Shown here piece after piece: positions 8,411 through 15,544 of a DNA stretch of 47,068 nt. The position numbers and the translations under genes were made by a program. Origin of the DNA: an uncultured Ruminococcus sp. (GTDB taxonomy: Bacteria > Bacillota > Clostridia > Oscillospirales > Acutalibacteraceae); contig CAJOFK010000025.1 in NCBI GenBank assembly GCA_905234015.1, forward strand, positions 1 through 47,068. Reading direction: 5' to 3'. The notes below the pieces were generated by a model that saw only the letters and a program-made list of their open reading frames with translations, did not search any database and was not told where the DNA came from. Within the stretch, counting starts at the first letter, position 1, and each line of letters opens with the position of its first letter.

Positions 8411-8439
8411 ATTATAACAAAGAGGACTTTAATTTTCAA
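8411..8439 (-). promoter_or_regulatory. Sigma-A-type promoter of the zinc-ribbon/isp operon
   Basis: Minus strand TTGAAA (8434-8439), 17 nt, TATAAT (8411-8416) with an upstream TGT, an extended -10. A 13-bp inverted repeat with one mismatch (8385-8397 and 8416-8428) links the ribosome site with the promoter spacer; it is a possible operator. Confidence 0.8.
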
Positions 8440-8738
8440 TAGTTTTAATTATCCTCGTCAAACGGATTTATATAGGGCAAAGGGCTAAGGGTATAGGGCT
8501 AAGGGAATGTCGGGTAGACAGCGCGTACCGTAAAAGAAACTCGGATTCCCGACATAATTTATATGCTCCGCAAGCGGAGCTTGCATAAAATGCGGTCGGG
8601 AGATATTGGCTGAAATAATAGCTATTCTGTCTGCCCGACCGAAACTGTTAATTGTTGATTGTTAATCGTTAATTGTTAAAACTCTTCGCTCTTCGTTCTA
8701 CGCTCTTCTCTTCATCCCTACTTTCCGCTTCCTGCTTC
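8440..8738. repeat. Gene-free spacer with a multi-hairpin palindromic element
   Basis: No gene. It holds tandem AGGGCTAAGGG-type units (8474-8505), then a structured element at 8507-8640. Outer arms GTCGGGTAGACAG (8509-8521) and CTGTCTGCCCGAC (8627-8639) pair with one G-U. Inside are GCTCCGC/GCGGAGC (8565-8580), and the alternative pairs ATGTCGGG/CCCGACAT (8507-8514, 8548-8555) and GGTCGGG/CCCGACC (8594-8600, 8634-8640). Then come GTTAATTGTT-type units and short CTTCCTGCTTCCT repeats. The same GTCGGGCAGA arms recur at 21396-21443. Confidence 0.6.
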
Positions 8739-9308
8739 CTACTTAAAAACCGGCTGGGGTTGTACACCTTTCAGAACCCTTTCAACGCAGTCGGGTATCA
8801 GCTCAAAATGCCCCACAAGCGACTTGGGTTTATTAACATAATCGTCCTGGGACATAGGCATAAAATAGATGTTTTTCGTATTTAAAAGCTTTCCGATATT
8901 CTGCGCAGAAGCTCCGAGTCCGTCGTTAGTCGCAACGCATAAAAGCACAGGGCGGTTAATCCTGAGATGAGATTTAACCGCCATAGCGACCGGGCTGTCG
9001 GTAAGCCCCAGCGAAAGCTTTGCGAGCGTATTTCCGGTACAGGGCGCGACGATAATTAAATCGCACAGCTTTTCGGGGCCTATCGGCTCAGCCGCGTCTA
9101 TCGTTTTAATAATCTTTTTTTCGGTTATTTTTTCAATTTTATCTATAAATTCCCGCGCAAGCCCGAACCTCGTATCGGTTGAAGCGGCGGTTTCGCTCAT
9201 CACGGGAATAACGTTATAGCCGTCGTTAACAAGTCTTTCCATCTGAGGTATCGCCCTCGAAAAGGTGCAGAAAGAGCCGCACAGAGCAAATCCTATATTT
9301 GCTTTCAC
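8739..9308 (-). CDS. dpaB: Dipicolinate synthase subunit B (flavoprotein)
   Basis: Second subunit (SpoVFB type) of the enzyme that oxidises dihydrodipicolinate to dipicolinic acid for spore heat resistance; it acts in the mother cell. 189 aa, normal length. It has the flavoprotein/decarboxylase-like fold: NIGFALCGSFCTFSRAI at the N-terminus, VIPVMSETA, and the IIVAPCTGNTLAKLSLGLTD segment expected for FMN-binding relatives. The start is GTG 9308, with AAGGAGG upstream; its GTG overlaps the TGA of dpaA by 4 nt, so the two are translationally coupled. Confidence 0.93.
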   Translation of the reverse strand: MKANIGFALCGSFCTFSRAIPQMERLVNDGYNVIPVMSETAASTDTRFGLAREFIDKIEKITEKKIIKTIDAAEPIGPEKLCDLIIVAPCTGNTLAKLSLGLTDSPVAMAVKSHLRINRPVLLCVATNDGLGASAQNIGKLLNTKNIYFMPMSQDDYVNKPKSLVGHFELIPDCVERVLKGVQPQPVFK

Positions 9309-10156
9309 AGGCTGTATTCCTCCTTAAGAATAGTCACAAGTGTATCGGCTATGATTTCGCCCGCCGTCATCGGGGAAAACTGCCCCGGAAGCGCTGACGC
9401 CGTAAACGCCGTAAAGCCGAGCTTTTCAGCCGCGTTGAAATCCACTCCGCCGGGATATGAGGCTAAGTCGATAATAAGGGTATCACAGCCGCTGTTTTTA
9501 AGAATTTCTTCGGTAATTACGGGAGCGTCTGCGGTATTAAAAACTATATCGTAACCGGAAATTGAGTCAAGCGAGTGCGTATCAACCGGGATATTTCCGT
9601 CGGATTTTATATACGCTCTCTTGACGCTGCTCCTCGCGGCTACGCTCACCTCGGCGTTAATCGCCTTTAACATTTTAGAGAGAGCTTTTCCGATTCTTCC
9701 GTAACCGATTACGAGGATTTTTGAGCCGAGGATAGTTTTTTCGTAGCTTTTTATCGCAACGCAAAGTGCGCCCTCGGCGGTTGGCTGAGCGTTAAGCACA
9801 GCGAAGTCCTCGCGCGCTAAAAGGTCGTAAGCCTTAACTCCCTTTAAAGAAGAAGAGCGCCCCATAATTACAGGCTTTTCGTTTAAGGCTCTCCTTACTT
9901 TAGCGGTAAGTTTTATTTCTTTATCAGAAAAATAGCAAGGAATAAAATCACCCTTCACTCCCGTAAGCGGAAGCAAAAACACGTCGGCGTATTTAAGCGC
10001 GTTATCTAAAGAGGTAAGCTCAAGCGAGCCGTAGCTTTCGAGCAAATCGAATCCGGCGAGCACAACGTTATAGCCGTAATCGGCTAAAGCCTTAGCGCAG
10101 AAAAGCTGGCGCTTATCTCCGCCTAAGACAGCAATAGTATTTATTCTTTCATTCAT
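9305..10156 (-). CDS. dpaA: Dipicolinate synthase subunit A
   Basis: SpoVFA-type dehydrogenase subunit of dipicolinate synthase. 283 aa. The N-terminal domain begins IAVLGGDKRQLFCAKALAD; the central Rossmann domain has ILVIGYGRIGKALSKML, a GxGxxG dinucleotide site at about residue 150; the C-terminal part has IIDLASYPGGVDF and ALPGQFSPMTAGEIIADT, which are typical of this family. Start chosen at ATG 10156, because AGGTG lies at the right distance; an in-frame GTG at 10165 overlaps that ribosome site. It is preceded by a sigma-K-like promoter and followed by dpaB. This is strong evidence that the organism makes endospores. Confidence 0.95.
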   Translation of the reverse strand: MNERINTIAVLGGDKRQLFCAKALADYGYNVVLAGFDLLESYGSLELTSLDNALKYADVFLLPLTGVKGDFIPCYFSDKEIKLTAKVRRALNEKPVIMGRSSSLKGVKAYDLLAREDFAVLNAQPTAEGALCVAIKSYEKTILGSKILVIGYGRIGKALSKMLKAINAEVSVAARSSVKRAYIKSDGNIPVDTHSLDSISGYDIVFNTADAPVITEEILKNSGCDTLIIDLASYPGGVDFNAAEKLGFTAFTASALPGQFSPMTAGEIIADTLVTILKEEYSL

Positions 10157-10175
10157 AGCTAACACCTACTACAAA

Positions 10176-10203
10176 TATACTATGAGAGCCGGAAAATATA
10201 GTG
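10176..10203 (-). promoter_or_regulatory. Sigma-K-like promoter of dpaAB
   Basis: Minus strand CAC (10203-10201), 16-nt spacer, CATAGTATA (10184-10176). The -10 matches the sigma-K consensus CATAnnnTA exactly and the -35 has the expected AC. No sigma-A boxes fit here. In Bacillus subtilis spoVFAB is sigma-K dependent, so position and sequence agree. Confidence 0.7.
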
Positions 10204-10208
10204 ACAAA

Positions 10209-10244
10209 AAGAAGCGCAGTCCAATTAAACGAACTGCGCTTCTT
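10209..10244. terminator. Terminator after the YhgE-like gene
   Basis: Stem AAGAAGCGCAGT / ACTGCGCTTCTT with a 12-nt loop; on the minus strand it is followed by TTTTTG, and on the plus strand by TTTT. It separates the transporter operon from dpaAB. Confidence 0.85.
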
Positions 10245-10284
10245 TTATAAAAAGGGGAAATTTAATGAATTCCTTACTTAAAAG

Positions 10285-12465
10285 CTATTTACTTTTTATT
10301 GAATCGGTCTTATAGATAAAGTCTACCTTACCGTCCATACCCGAGCCGGTACCGGTGAAGGACTTATAATCGGAGCTTACCTTAGAGATTGCTTTAAGCC
10401 TGCATAAAAGTCCCTTTACGTCGCCGTCAACTAAGTCAACGAGCTTTTTAACGCCCTGCTCCTTATACGTCTTAAGACCTGAATTAAGAGTGAGCGAGCC
10501 GTCCTTAAGCTGCTTAACTCCGCCTACAAGCGCGTCGGAGCCGCCGGCGAGCTTTTTAACGCCGTCAGCGAGGGTAATCGTTCCCTCGGAGAGCGCCTTG
10601 GTTCCCTTCTTTAAGTCCTTAGCACCCTTCTTTAAGCTCTTAGTTCCGGACTTTAAGTCGCCTGCGCCCTTATAGAGCTGCTGAGAACCTGAGTTCAGCT
10701 TATCGGCGCCTGCCTTTGCACTGTCGACTCCGCCTGTATAGGAAAGCACGCCTTGGTAAAACTTATTATAGGAATCAAGCTGAGTTTTAAGCTCGGAGAT
10801 AGCAGTCGCTCCGCTCTTAGCCTTTTCGACAGCGGCGTTAATCTGAGCCTGAACCGCGTCGGTTTTCATATTCTCGTCTATAAGCGACTGAATCTGAGCG
10901 TTAGTTTTTTCGTTAATCGTGTTCTTAATCGCGTCAGACCTCATCTGCTGTTCAACCGCTGCGTTAATCTGAGCCTGAACCGCGTCGTCAATCGTACCTG
11001 CCGCTGCGGCGGCGCTGTACTGCTCGGCGGTCATTTCCATACCCGATTTCGCGAGGACGCCCTCAATAACCTGAGCCTTTACGGCAGCCTCTACCTGAGT
11101 TCTGATAAGCTCCTCCTGAGCCTTAACAGTAGAGGTCACGGTCTCAAGCGCCGTATTATACGCGAGCTTTTTAACGGATTCCTCGCTGAGCGAGCCGGTT
11201 ATTCCCGAGAGCACCTCGTCGTAATTATCGATAGTAAGCTTATCGGCTTTTACGCCTGCCGCGGCAATCTGAGCGTCCGCGGTTGAGAGCAGGCTTTCGA
11301 AGACCTGCTTTGCTCCGGAATTAAGCGTATAGCTGTTTGAGGATAAGGTTGAAAGTCCGCTCGCTAGCTGAGCTACTCCGTTTTTAAGAGTATTGATTCC
11401 GACCTTAAGAGAGCCTGCGCCCTTATCAAGCTTACCCGCGCCCTTATTCAGCTTGCCTGCGCCCTTATCGAGCTGCGAAGCTCCTCCGGAAAGCTGCTTA
11501 GCTCCCTTAACGAGGCTTTTAACGCCCGAGATGAGCTGACCGGACTTATCAAGCAGAGTAGATAATCCCTTATACAGCTTTGAGGAACCGTCAATCAGCT
11601 TATCGGTCGCGTCGGTAAGCTTATCAAGCTTTTTATCGAGGCTTTCGATTTTCTCATCAGCCTTAGTGAAATCAATATCGCTGAAAACGTCGTTTGTCGC
11701 GAGAGTCATAGTGGTGGTGAGTTCAAAATCCTTAACGTCCGCTTTTATTTCAACGTAGTTCGGAAACTCGATATCCTCGCTCTCGAGGGCTAAATCCTCC
11801 TCGAGTCCCGGAGTTGCGAAGCCGGCTACAACGGTATGACTGCCGTCGTTTATAACCTTGCCGTTATTTACGGTGACGTTCGAGAACTTCTCGTTATCGA
11901 GTATCATACCCGAAAGCATAACGAACGGAACGTAAATCTTAGTTTTCTTACCGTTAACGGTCACGTTCTCATACTGCTTGTTATTATAGTCGAAGCGCAT
12001 TGTAACCCTGCCGCTTTTACCCGCGAGCTCCTTAGGCGTTACGGATTTTCCGTCAAGGCGGTAGCTTACACTTAAATCTACCGGGATATCCTTTTTTGAG
12101 GTTCCCTGATAGTAGATATCGTTGCCCTGAGCGTCCCAGATACACATATTATCTCCGTTTAAGGTATATTTCTCGTCGCCCTTAATGTTCTTTATATCCT
12201 TTAAATCGGTTTTATCGGAAATTTTATCGAGCTTAGCGGGATTTTTAATCCAGTCGCTTACAATAACCTTATCCGGGTTGCCCTCGGCGTCGGCGATAAC
12301 GTAAACCGTTTCCTGCTTGCTTACCTTTGAATTATCTGAAGCTGAGCCTGTGCCCGAGCTTTCGGCTCCGGCTGTATATGCGGCAGTTGCCGTAACGGAG
12401 CAGATAATCGTAAACGCAAGCAGAAGGCTTAAAGCCTTAGGCATATATCTTTTAATTTTATCCAT
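10285..12465 (-). CDS. Secreted repeat protein with YhgE-type 'KGAGKLxKG' repeats
   Basis: 726 aa with an N-terminal signal peptide (ALSLLLAFTIICSVTATAAYTA). Residues 45-270 form a beta-rich part. From about residue 275 the protein is a long coiled coil of repeating units such as LDKGAGKLNKGAGKLDKGAG and LKSGTKSLKKGAKDLKKGTK. Such repeats are seen in YhgE/Pip-type and MMPL-partner proteins. No transmembrane domain follows at the C-terminus, unlike full YhgE. It overlaps the upstream MMPL gene by 8 nt, so the two are made together, and an accessory or periplasmic-adaptor-like role for that transporter is likely. GGAGG precedes ATG 12465. Confidence 0.8.
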   Translation of the reverse strand: MDKIKRYMPKALSLLLAFTIICSVTATAAYTAGAESSGTGSASDNSKVSKQETVYVIADAEGNPDKVIVSDWIKNPAKLDKISDKTDLKDIKNIKGDEKYTLNGDNMCIWDAQGNDIYYQGTSKKDIPVDLSVSYRLDGKSVTPKELAGKSGRVTMRFDYNNKQYENVTVNGKKTKIYVPFVMLSGMILDNEKFSNVTVNNGKVINDGSHTVVAGFATPGLEEDLALESEDIEFPNYVEIKADVKDFELTTTMTLATNDVFSDIDFTKADEKIESLDKKLDKLTDATDKLIDGSSKLYKGLSTLLDKSGQLISGVKSLVKGAKQLSGGASQLDKGAGKLNKGAGKLDKGAGSLKVGINTLKNGVAQLASGLSTLSSNSYTLNSGAKQVFESLLSTADAQIAAAGVKADKLTIDNYDEVLSGITGSLSEESVKKLAYNTALETVTSTVKAQEELIRTQVEAAVKAQVIEGVLAKSGMEMTAEQYSAAAAAGTIDDAVQAQINAAVEQQMRSDAIKNTINEKTNAQIQSLIDENMKTDAVQAQINAAVEKAKSGATAISELKTQLDSYNKFYQGVLSYTGGVDSAKAGADKLNSGSQQLYKGAGDLKSGTKSLKKGAKDLKKGTKALSEGTITLADGVKKLAGGSDALVGGVKQLKDGSLTLNSGLKTYKEQGVKKLVDLVDGDVKGLLCRLKAISKVSSDYKSFTGTGSGMDGKVDFIYKTDSIKSK

Positions 12466-14545
12466 TTTTCTTACCTCCAGTTTTAGGTAAAAATCCTATG
12501 GTTGTTTTTGCTATAACCTTATCAAACAGCATAAACATTGCCGGTAATATAAGAATTACGCAGAACATACTTACAATCGCGCCTCTCGCGAGAAGCAGAC
12601 AAATCGAGCCTATCATATCAACGTCGCAGTAAACCGCGACTCCGAAGGTCGCCGCGAAAAGCCCCAGCGCGCTGACGACAATCGACGGTATCGAGGTTGA
12701 AAGCGCCGTAATAACCGCGGCGCGCTTATTGTTTCCAAGCGAACGCTCCTTTTTATACCGCGTCGTCATAAGTATCGCGTAGTCGACCGTCGCGCCGAGC
12801 TGAATCGTACTTATACAGATAGGCGCTATAAACGGCAGGCTGTCGCCGAGGTAATGCGGAATGCCGAGGTTTATGAAAATCGCAGTTTCAATTACCGCAA
12901 CGAGTATAACCGGAAGAGAAATGCTCTTCTCAACAAACAGAATGATTATAAATATCGCTATAATAGAGATTATGTTAACTACCCTGAAATCGACGTTAGT
13001 TACTTCAATCAGGTCGTTCATACAGGACGACTCTCCGATAAGAATACCCTTTTTATCGTATTTTTTTATTATTTTATTAATAGAGTCAATCTGACCGGCA
13101 ACTTCATCGGTAGCCTGCTTATACTCGGAGTTGATAAGCGTAAGCTCCCAGTTATCGCTTTTAAGCACCTCGGTTACCGAGGAGGGTAGCATTTCCTCGG
13201 GGATTGATTCCCCGACAAGGCTCTTTAGTCCTAAAACGTATTTAACTCCCTTTACCTTTTTAAGCTCGGAAATCATTTTATAGCCCTTTTTGCTGTCGAG
13301 CTTTGCGTCCGAAAGCAGCATATGGGTTGTTCCGATTCCGAAATCCTCCTCAAGCTTTGAATTTGCGATTACGTTCGGCATATCCTCGGGAAGGCTTTGA
13401 GAGAAGTTATAGTAAACCTCGTTGTTTGTATTTGCGTAGCCGTAAATCGCGGGGCCTAAAACTGCGAGGAATATGATAAGGAATACGGGGAAGATTTTTA
13501 CTATCCCCTTTGAGAGCTTTTTAGTATCCGGTACAAGCGGTCGGTGAGATGTTTTTTCAAGCGGCTTATCGAATAACAGTATCAGCGCCGGAAGAGTTGT
13601 TACGCATCCGATTACTCCGAGCGCAACGCCCTTAGCCATTACGATACCGAGGTCGCGTCCCAAGGTAAAGCTCATAAAGCACAGCGCGATAAAGCCTGCC
13701 ACGGTGGTTATTGAGCTTCCGAAAACGGAAAGCACGGTTTCGTTAATCGCCTTAGCCATAGCTGTTTTATGGTCGGGCTGAAGCTTTTTCTGCTCCTCAT
13801 AGCTGTGCCAGAGAAAGATTGAATAATCCATCGTTACGGCGAGCTGAAGCACCGCCGCGAGCGCTTTAGTGATATACGAAATCTCCCCGAGGAAGTAGTT
13901 CGTTCCCATATTGAGGAGAATCGACATTCCGATACTTACGAGGAAGATAAACGGGATAAGAAAGCTGTCCATAAACAGCATCATAACCGCAACGGCAAGC
14001 ACAACGGCTACCGCGACGTATACAGCCTCCTCGCTCTCGGCGAGGTTCCTCATATCGGTTATCATCGCCGACAGTCCCGAAACGAAGCAATGCTTGCCGG
14101 TAATCGAGCGTATTTCCGTTATCGCGTCCATAGTTTCGTCGGCTGAGGTTGAGGTGTCGAAGAACACGGCTATCATCGTTGAGTCGCCTGAATTGAACGC
14201 ATCCTTAATATCAGACGGAAGTATTTCTATCGGTACAGAAATATCCGCGATATCGGCGTACCATAATACCGTATCGACGTGGTCAACCTTTTTAAGCTTT
14301 TTCTCAAGCTTAACGACGTCTTTTTCTTCCATATTTTCGACAATAATAAACGAGAAGGCGCCCTTACCGAAGTCATCCAGAAGGTAGCTCTGTCCCTTTA
14401 CGGTGTCGAGATTCTCGGGAAGATAATTAAGCATATCGTAGTTTACGCGGGTAAAAATCATTCCGAGAACAGACGGCACCATAAGCGCCAGCGCGATTAT
14501 TAAAATAACAACGCGGCTTTTTACGATTGCCTTACCGAATCTCAT
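12458..14545 (-). CDS. MMPL/RND-family transporter
   Basis: 695-aa membrane protein of the MMPL (RND) superfamily, which moves lipids or hydrophobic compounds using the proton gradient. It has two similar halves, each with one transmembrane helix, a large extracellular domain (residues about 35-170 and about 385-505) and five more helices; TMDYSIFLWHSYEE and GATVDYAILMTTRYKKE are the paired TM4-type motifs with the proton-relay Asp-Tyr. The true start is ATG 14545 after GGAGG; an in-frame TTG at 14560 overlaps that site. The transporter sits between a TetR gene and the YhgE-like protein. The substrate is not known; lipids, drugs or envelope precursors are options. Confidence 0.9.
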   Translation of the reverse strand: MRFGKAIVKSRVVILIIALALMVPSVLGMIFTRVNYDMLNYLPENLDTVKGQSYLLDDFGKGAFSFIIVENMEEKDVVKLEKKLKKVDHVDTVLWYADIADISVPIEILPSDIKDAFNSGDSTMIAVFFDTSTSADETMDAITEIRSITGKHCFVSGLSAMITDMRNLAESEEAVYVAVAVVLAVAVMMLFMDSFLIPFIFLVSIGMSILLNMGTNYFLGEISYITKALAAVLQLAVTMDYSIFLWHSYEEQKKLQPDHKTAMAKAINETVLSVFGSSITTVAGFIALCFMSFTLGRDLGIVMAKGVALGVIGCVTTLPALILLFDKPLEKTSHRPLVPDTKKLSKGIVKIFPVFLIIFLAVLGPAIYGYANTNNEVYYNFSQSLPEDMPNVIANSKLEEDFGIGTTHMLLSDAKLDSKKGYKMISELKKVKGVKYVLGLKSLVGESIPEEMLPSSVTEVLKSDNWELTLINSEYKQATDEVAGQIDSINKIIKKYDKKGILIGESSCMNDLIEVTNVDFRVVNIISIIAIFIIILFVEKSISLPVILVAVIETAIFINLGIPHYLGDSLPFIAPICISTIQLGATVDYAILMTTRYKKERSLGNNKRAAVITALSTSIPSIVVSALGLFAATFGVAVYCDVDMIGSICLLLARGAIVSMFCVILILPAMFMLFDKVIAKTTIGFLPKTGGKKNG

Positions 14546-14589
14546 TAACCTTTCCTCCAATTATCAGCAGTTAGTCATAGTTAATCATT

Positions 14590-14614
14590 GTAACATTATT
14601 ATATTTAGCGCTAA
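14590..14614 (-). promoter_or_regulatory. Candidate operator and -10 region upstream of the MMPL operon
   Basis: A perfect 10-bp palindrome TTAGCGCTAA (14605-14614) lies next to TATAAT on the minus strand, 50-60 nt upstream of the MMPL start. No -35 box with 17-nt spacing is evident. The site would suit the neighbouring TetR regulator; this is a suggestion only. Confidence 0.4.
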
Positions 14615-14694
14615 TCAAAAACGGAATAGTCAAGAAATTTTACGCGTTCGAATTTTAGGCATTTTAAACTAAATGCACAAAATTTATACAACAG

Positions 14695-14736
14695 AAAAGC
14701 GGTAAGCGAACTTATCACTTACCACTTACCGCTTTT
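14695..14736. terminator. Hairpin at the end of the TetR gene
   Basis: AAAAGCGGTAAG (14695-14706) pairs perfectly with CTTACCGCTTTT (14725-14736); the loop contains further GTAAGTG units. It overlaps the tetR stop and likely acts as a bidirectional terminator, so MMPL probably has its own promoter. Confidence 0.6.
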
Positions 14737-15286
14737 AAACGCTGCCTCTTTCAAGCGCCCGTTCCATAGAGCCTTCAAAAAGGTCGCAGATTCTTCTGAG
14801 CTCATTCTGAAGCTCGTACTGCATTTCGTTAGAGAGCCAGTCTATAACTATACCCATTAAAAGATACTTATAATACTGAATAATCGCACGCTTATTATTT
14901 TCCTCGGTATTATACTCCGCCGCCTTGCGCTCAATCAGCTGGGATACCGCTTTTTCGGAAATACGGCCGAGGAAAGCCTCGAACATCTCGCGGTTAGCTG
15001 ATTTAAAAATATGATAAACCGCCGTTTTATTCTCGATAGAAAAGTCAACGGCAAGAATCAAAAGCTCATACAGCGAGGCGTTCTCATCAACGTTTATGAT
15101 TTTCTCCGCTTCCTCGGTAAAAATAACCTCGAGCAAATCCGGAATATCGTTGAAATGATAATAAAACGTATTTCTGTTTATACCGCATTTTTCGGAAATA
15201 TCCTTCACGGTTATTTTGCTGAGCTGTTTATCGTTAAGCAGCTCCATAAAACTTTCTTTAATTGCTTTTTCAGTAAAATTAGCCAT
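14735..15286 (-). CDS. TetR/AcrR-family regulator
   Basis: 183 aa. Residues 1-50 are a TetR helix-turn-helix domain: AIKESFMELLNDKQLSKITV, then DISEKCGINRNTFYYHF, the diagnostic recognition helix. The C-terminal two thirds are helical, as in DhaS/YvdT-like members that bind a small ligand. It is most likely a repressor of the adjacent MMPL/YhgE-like transporter genes and of itself. AAGGTGAG precedes ATG 15286, and a good promoter (TTGCCA-N17-TAGAAT) lies just upstream. Confidence 0.9.
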   Translation of the reverse strand: MANFTEKAIKESFMELLNDKQLSKITVKDISEKCGINRNTFYYHFNDIPDLLEVIFTEEAEKIINVDENASLYELLILAVDFSIENKTAVYHIFKSANREMFEAFLGRISEKAVSQLIERKAAEYNTEENNKRAIIQYYKYLLMGIVIDWLSNEMQYELQNELRRICDLFEGSMERALERGSV

Positions 15287-15303
15287 ACTCTCACCTTAGG
15301 ATT

Positions 15304-15332
15304 ATTCTAACATAATAAAAAAGAATTGGCAA
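15304..15332 (-). promoter_or_regulatory. Sigma-A-type promoter of the TetR gene
   Basis: Minus strand TTGCCA (15327-15332), 17 nt, TAGAAT (15304-15309) with TG one base upstream of the -10. The leader is only about 10 nt to the start codon. Confidence 0.65.
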
Positions 15333-15377
15333 GGATTAGAAAATCCGGGCTTAAAATAACCGAATATGCCCCCCAAT

Positions 15378-15411
15378 CACCTTTCTTTAGGAACCTAAAC
15401 ACCTTTCTTTA
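15378..15411. repeat. Phased 12-bp direct repeat between tetR and glgB
   Basis: CACCTTTCTTTA occurs at 15378-15389 and again at 15400-15411, a 22-bp step that puts both on the same face of the helix. The site lies between two divergent promoters, so it could bind a regulator of either. Nothing else recognisable is in this spacer. Confidence 0.45.
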
Positions 15412-15464
15412 TGAAAAATTAATAAAAAATTATCCAAAAAATGTAATAAATTTTATATTTTGAC

Positions 15465-15493
15465 TTGAATTTGCTGATATTATTTGATATTAT
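15465..15493 (+). promoter_or_regulatory. Promoter of the glycogen operon
   Basis: TTGAAT (15465-15470), 17 nt, TATTAT (15488-15493) with TGA just before it, an extended -10. The leader is about 45 nt to glgB. It is the only strong promoter seen for glgB-glgC-glgD-glgA. Confidence 0.65.
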
Positions 15494-15544
15494 ATAAAAT
15501 GAATATATGTGATTTTATGGAAATCTGAAAAAAGGAGGCGGAAT

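Noticed and set aside
10753-11286. Long plus-strand frame opposite the YhgE-like gene
   Set aside because: It is a by-product of the repeated KGAGKL-type coding sequence on the other strand, has no ribosome site and a leucine/serine-biased composition.
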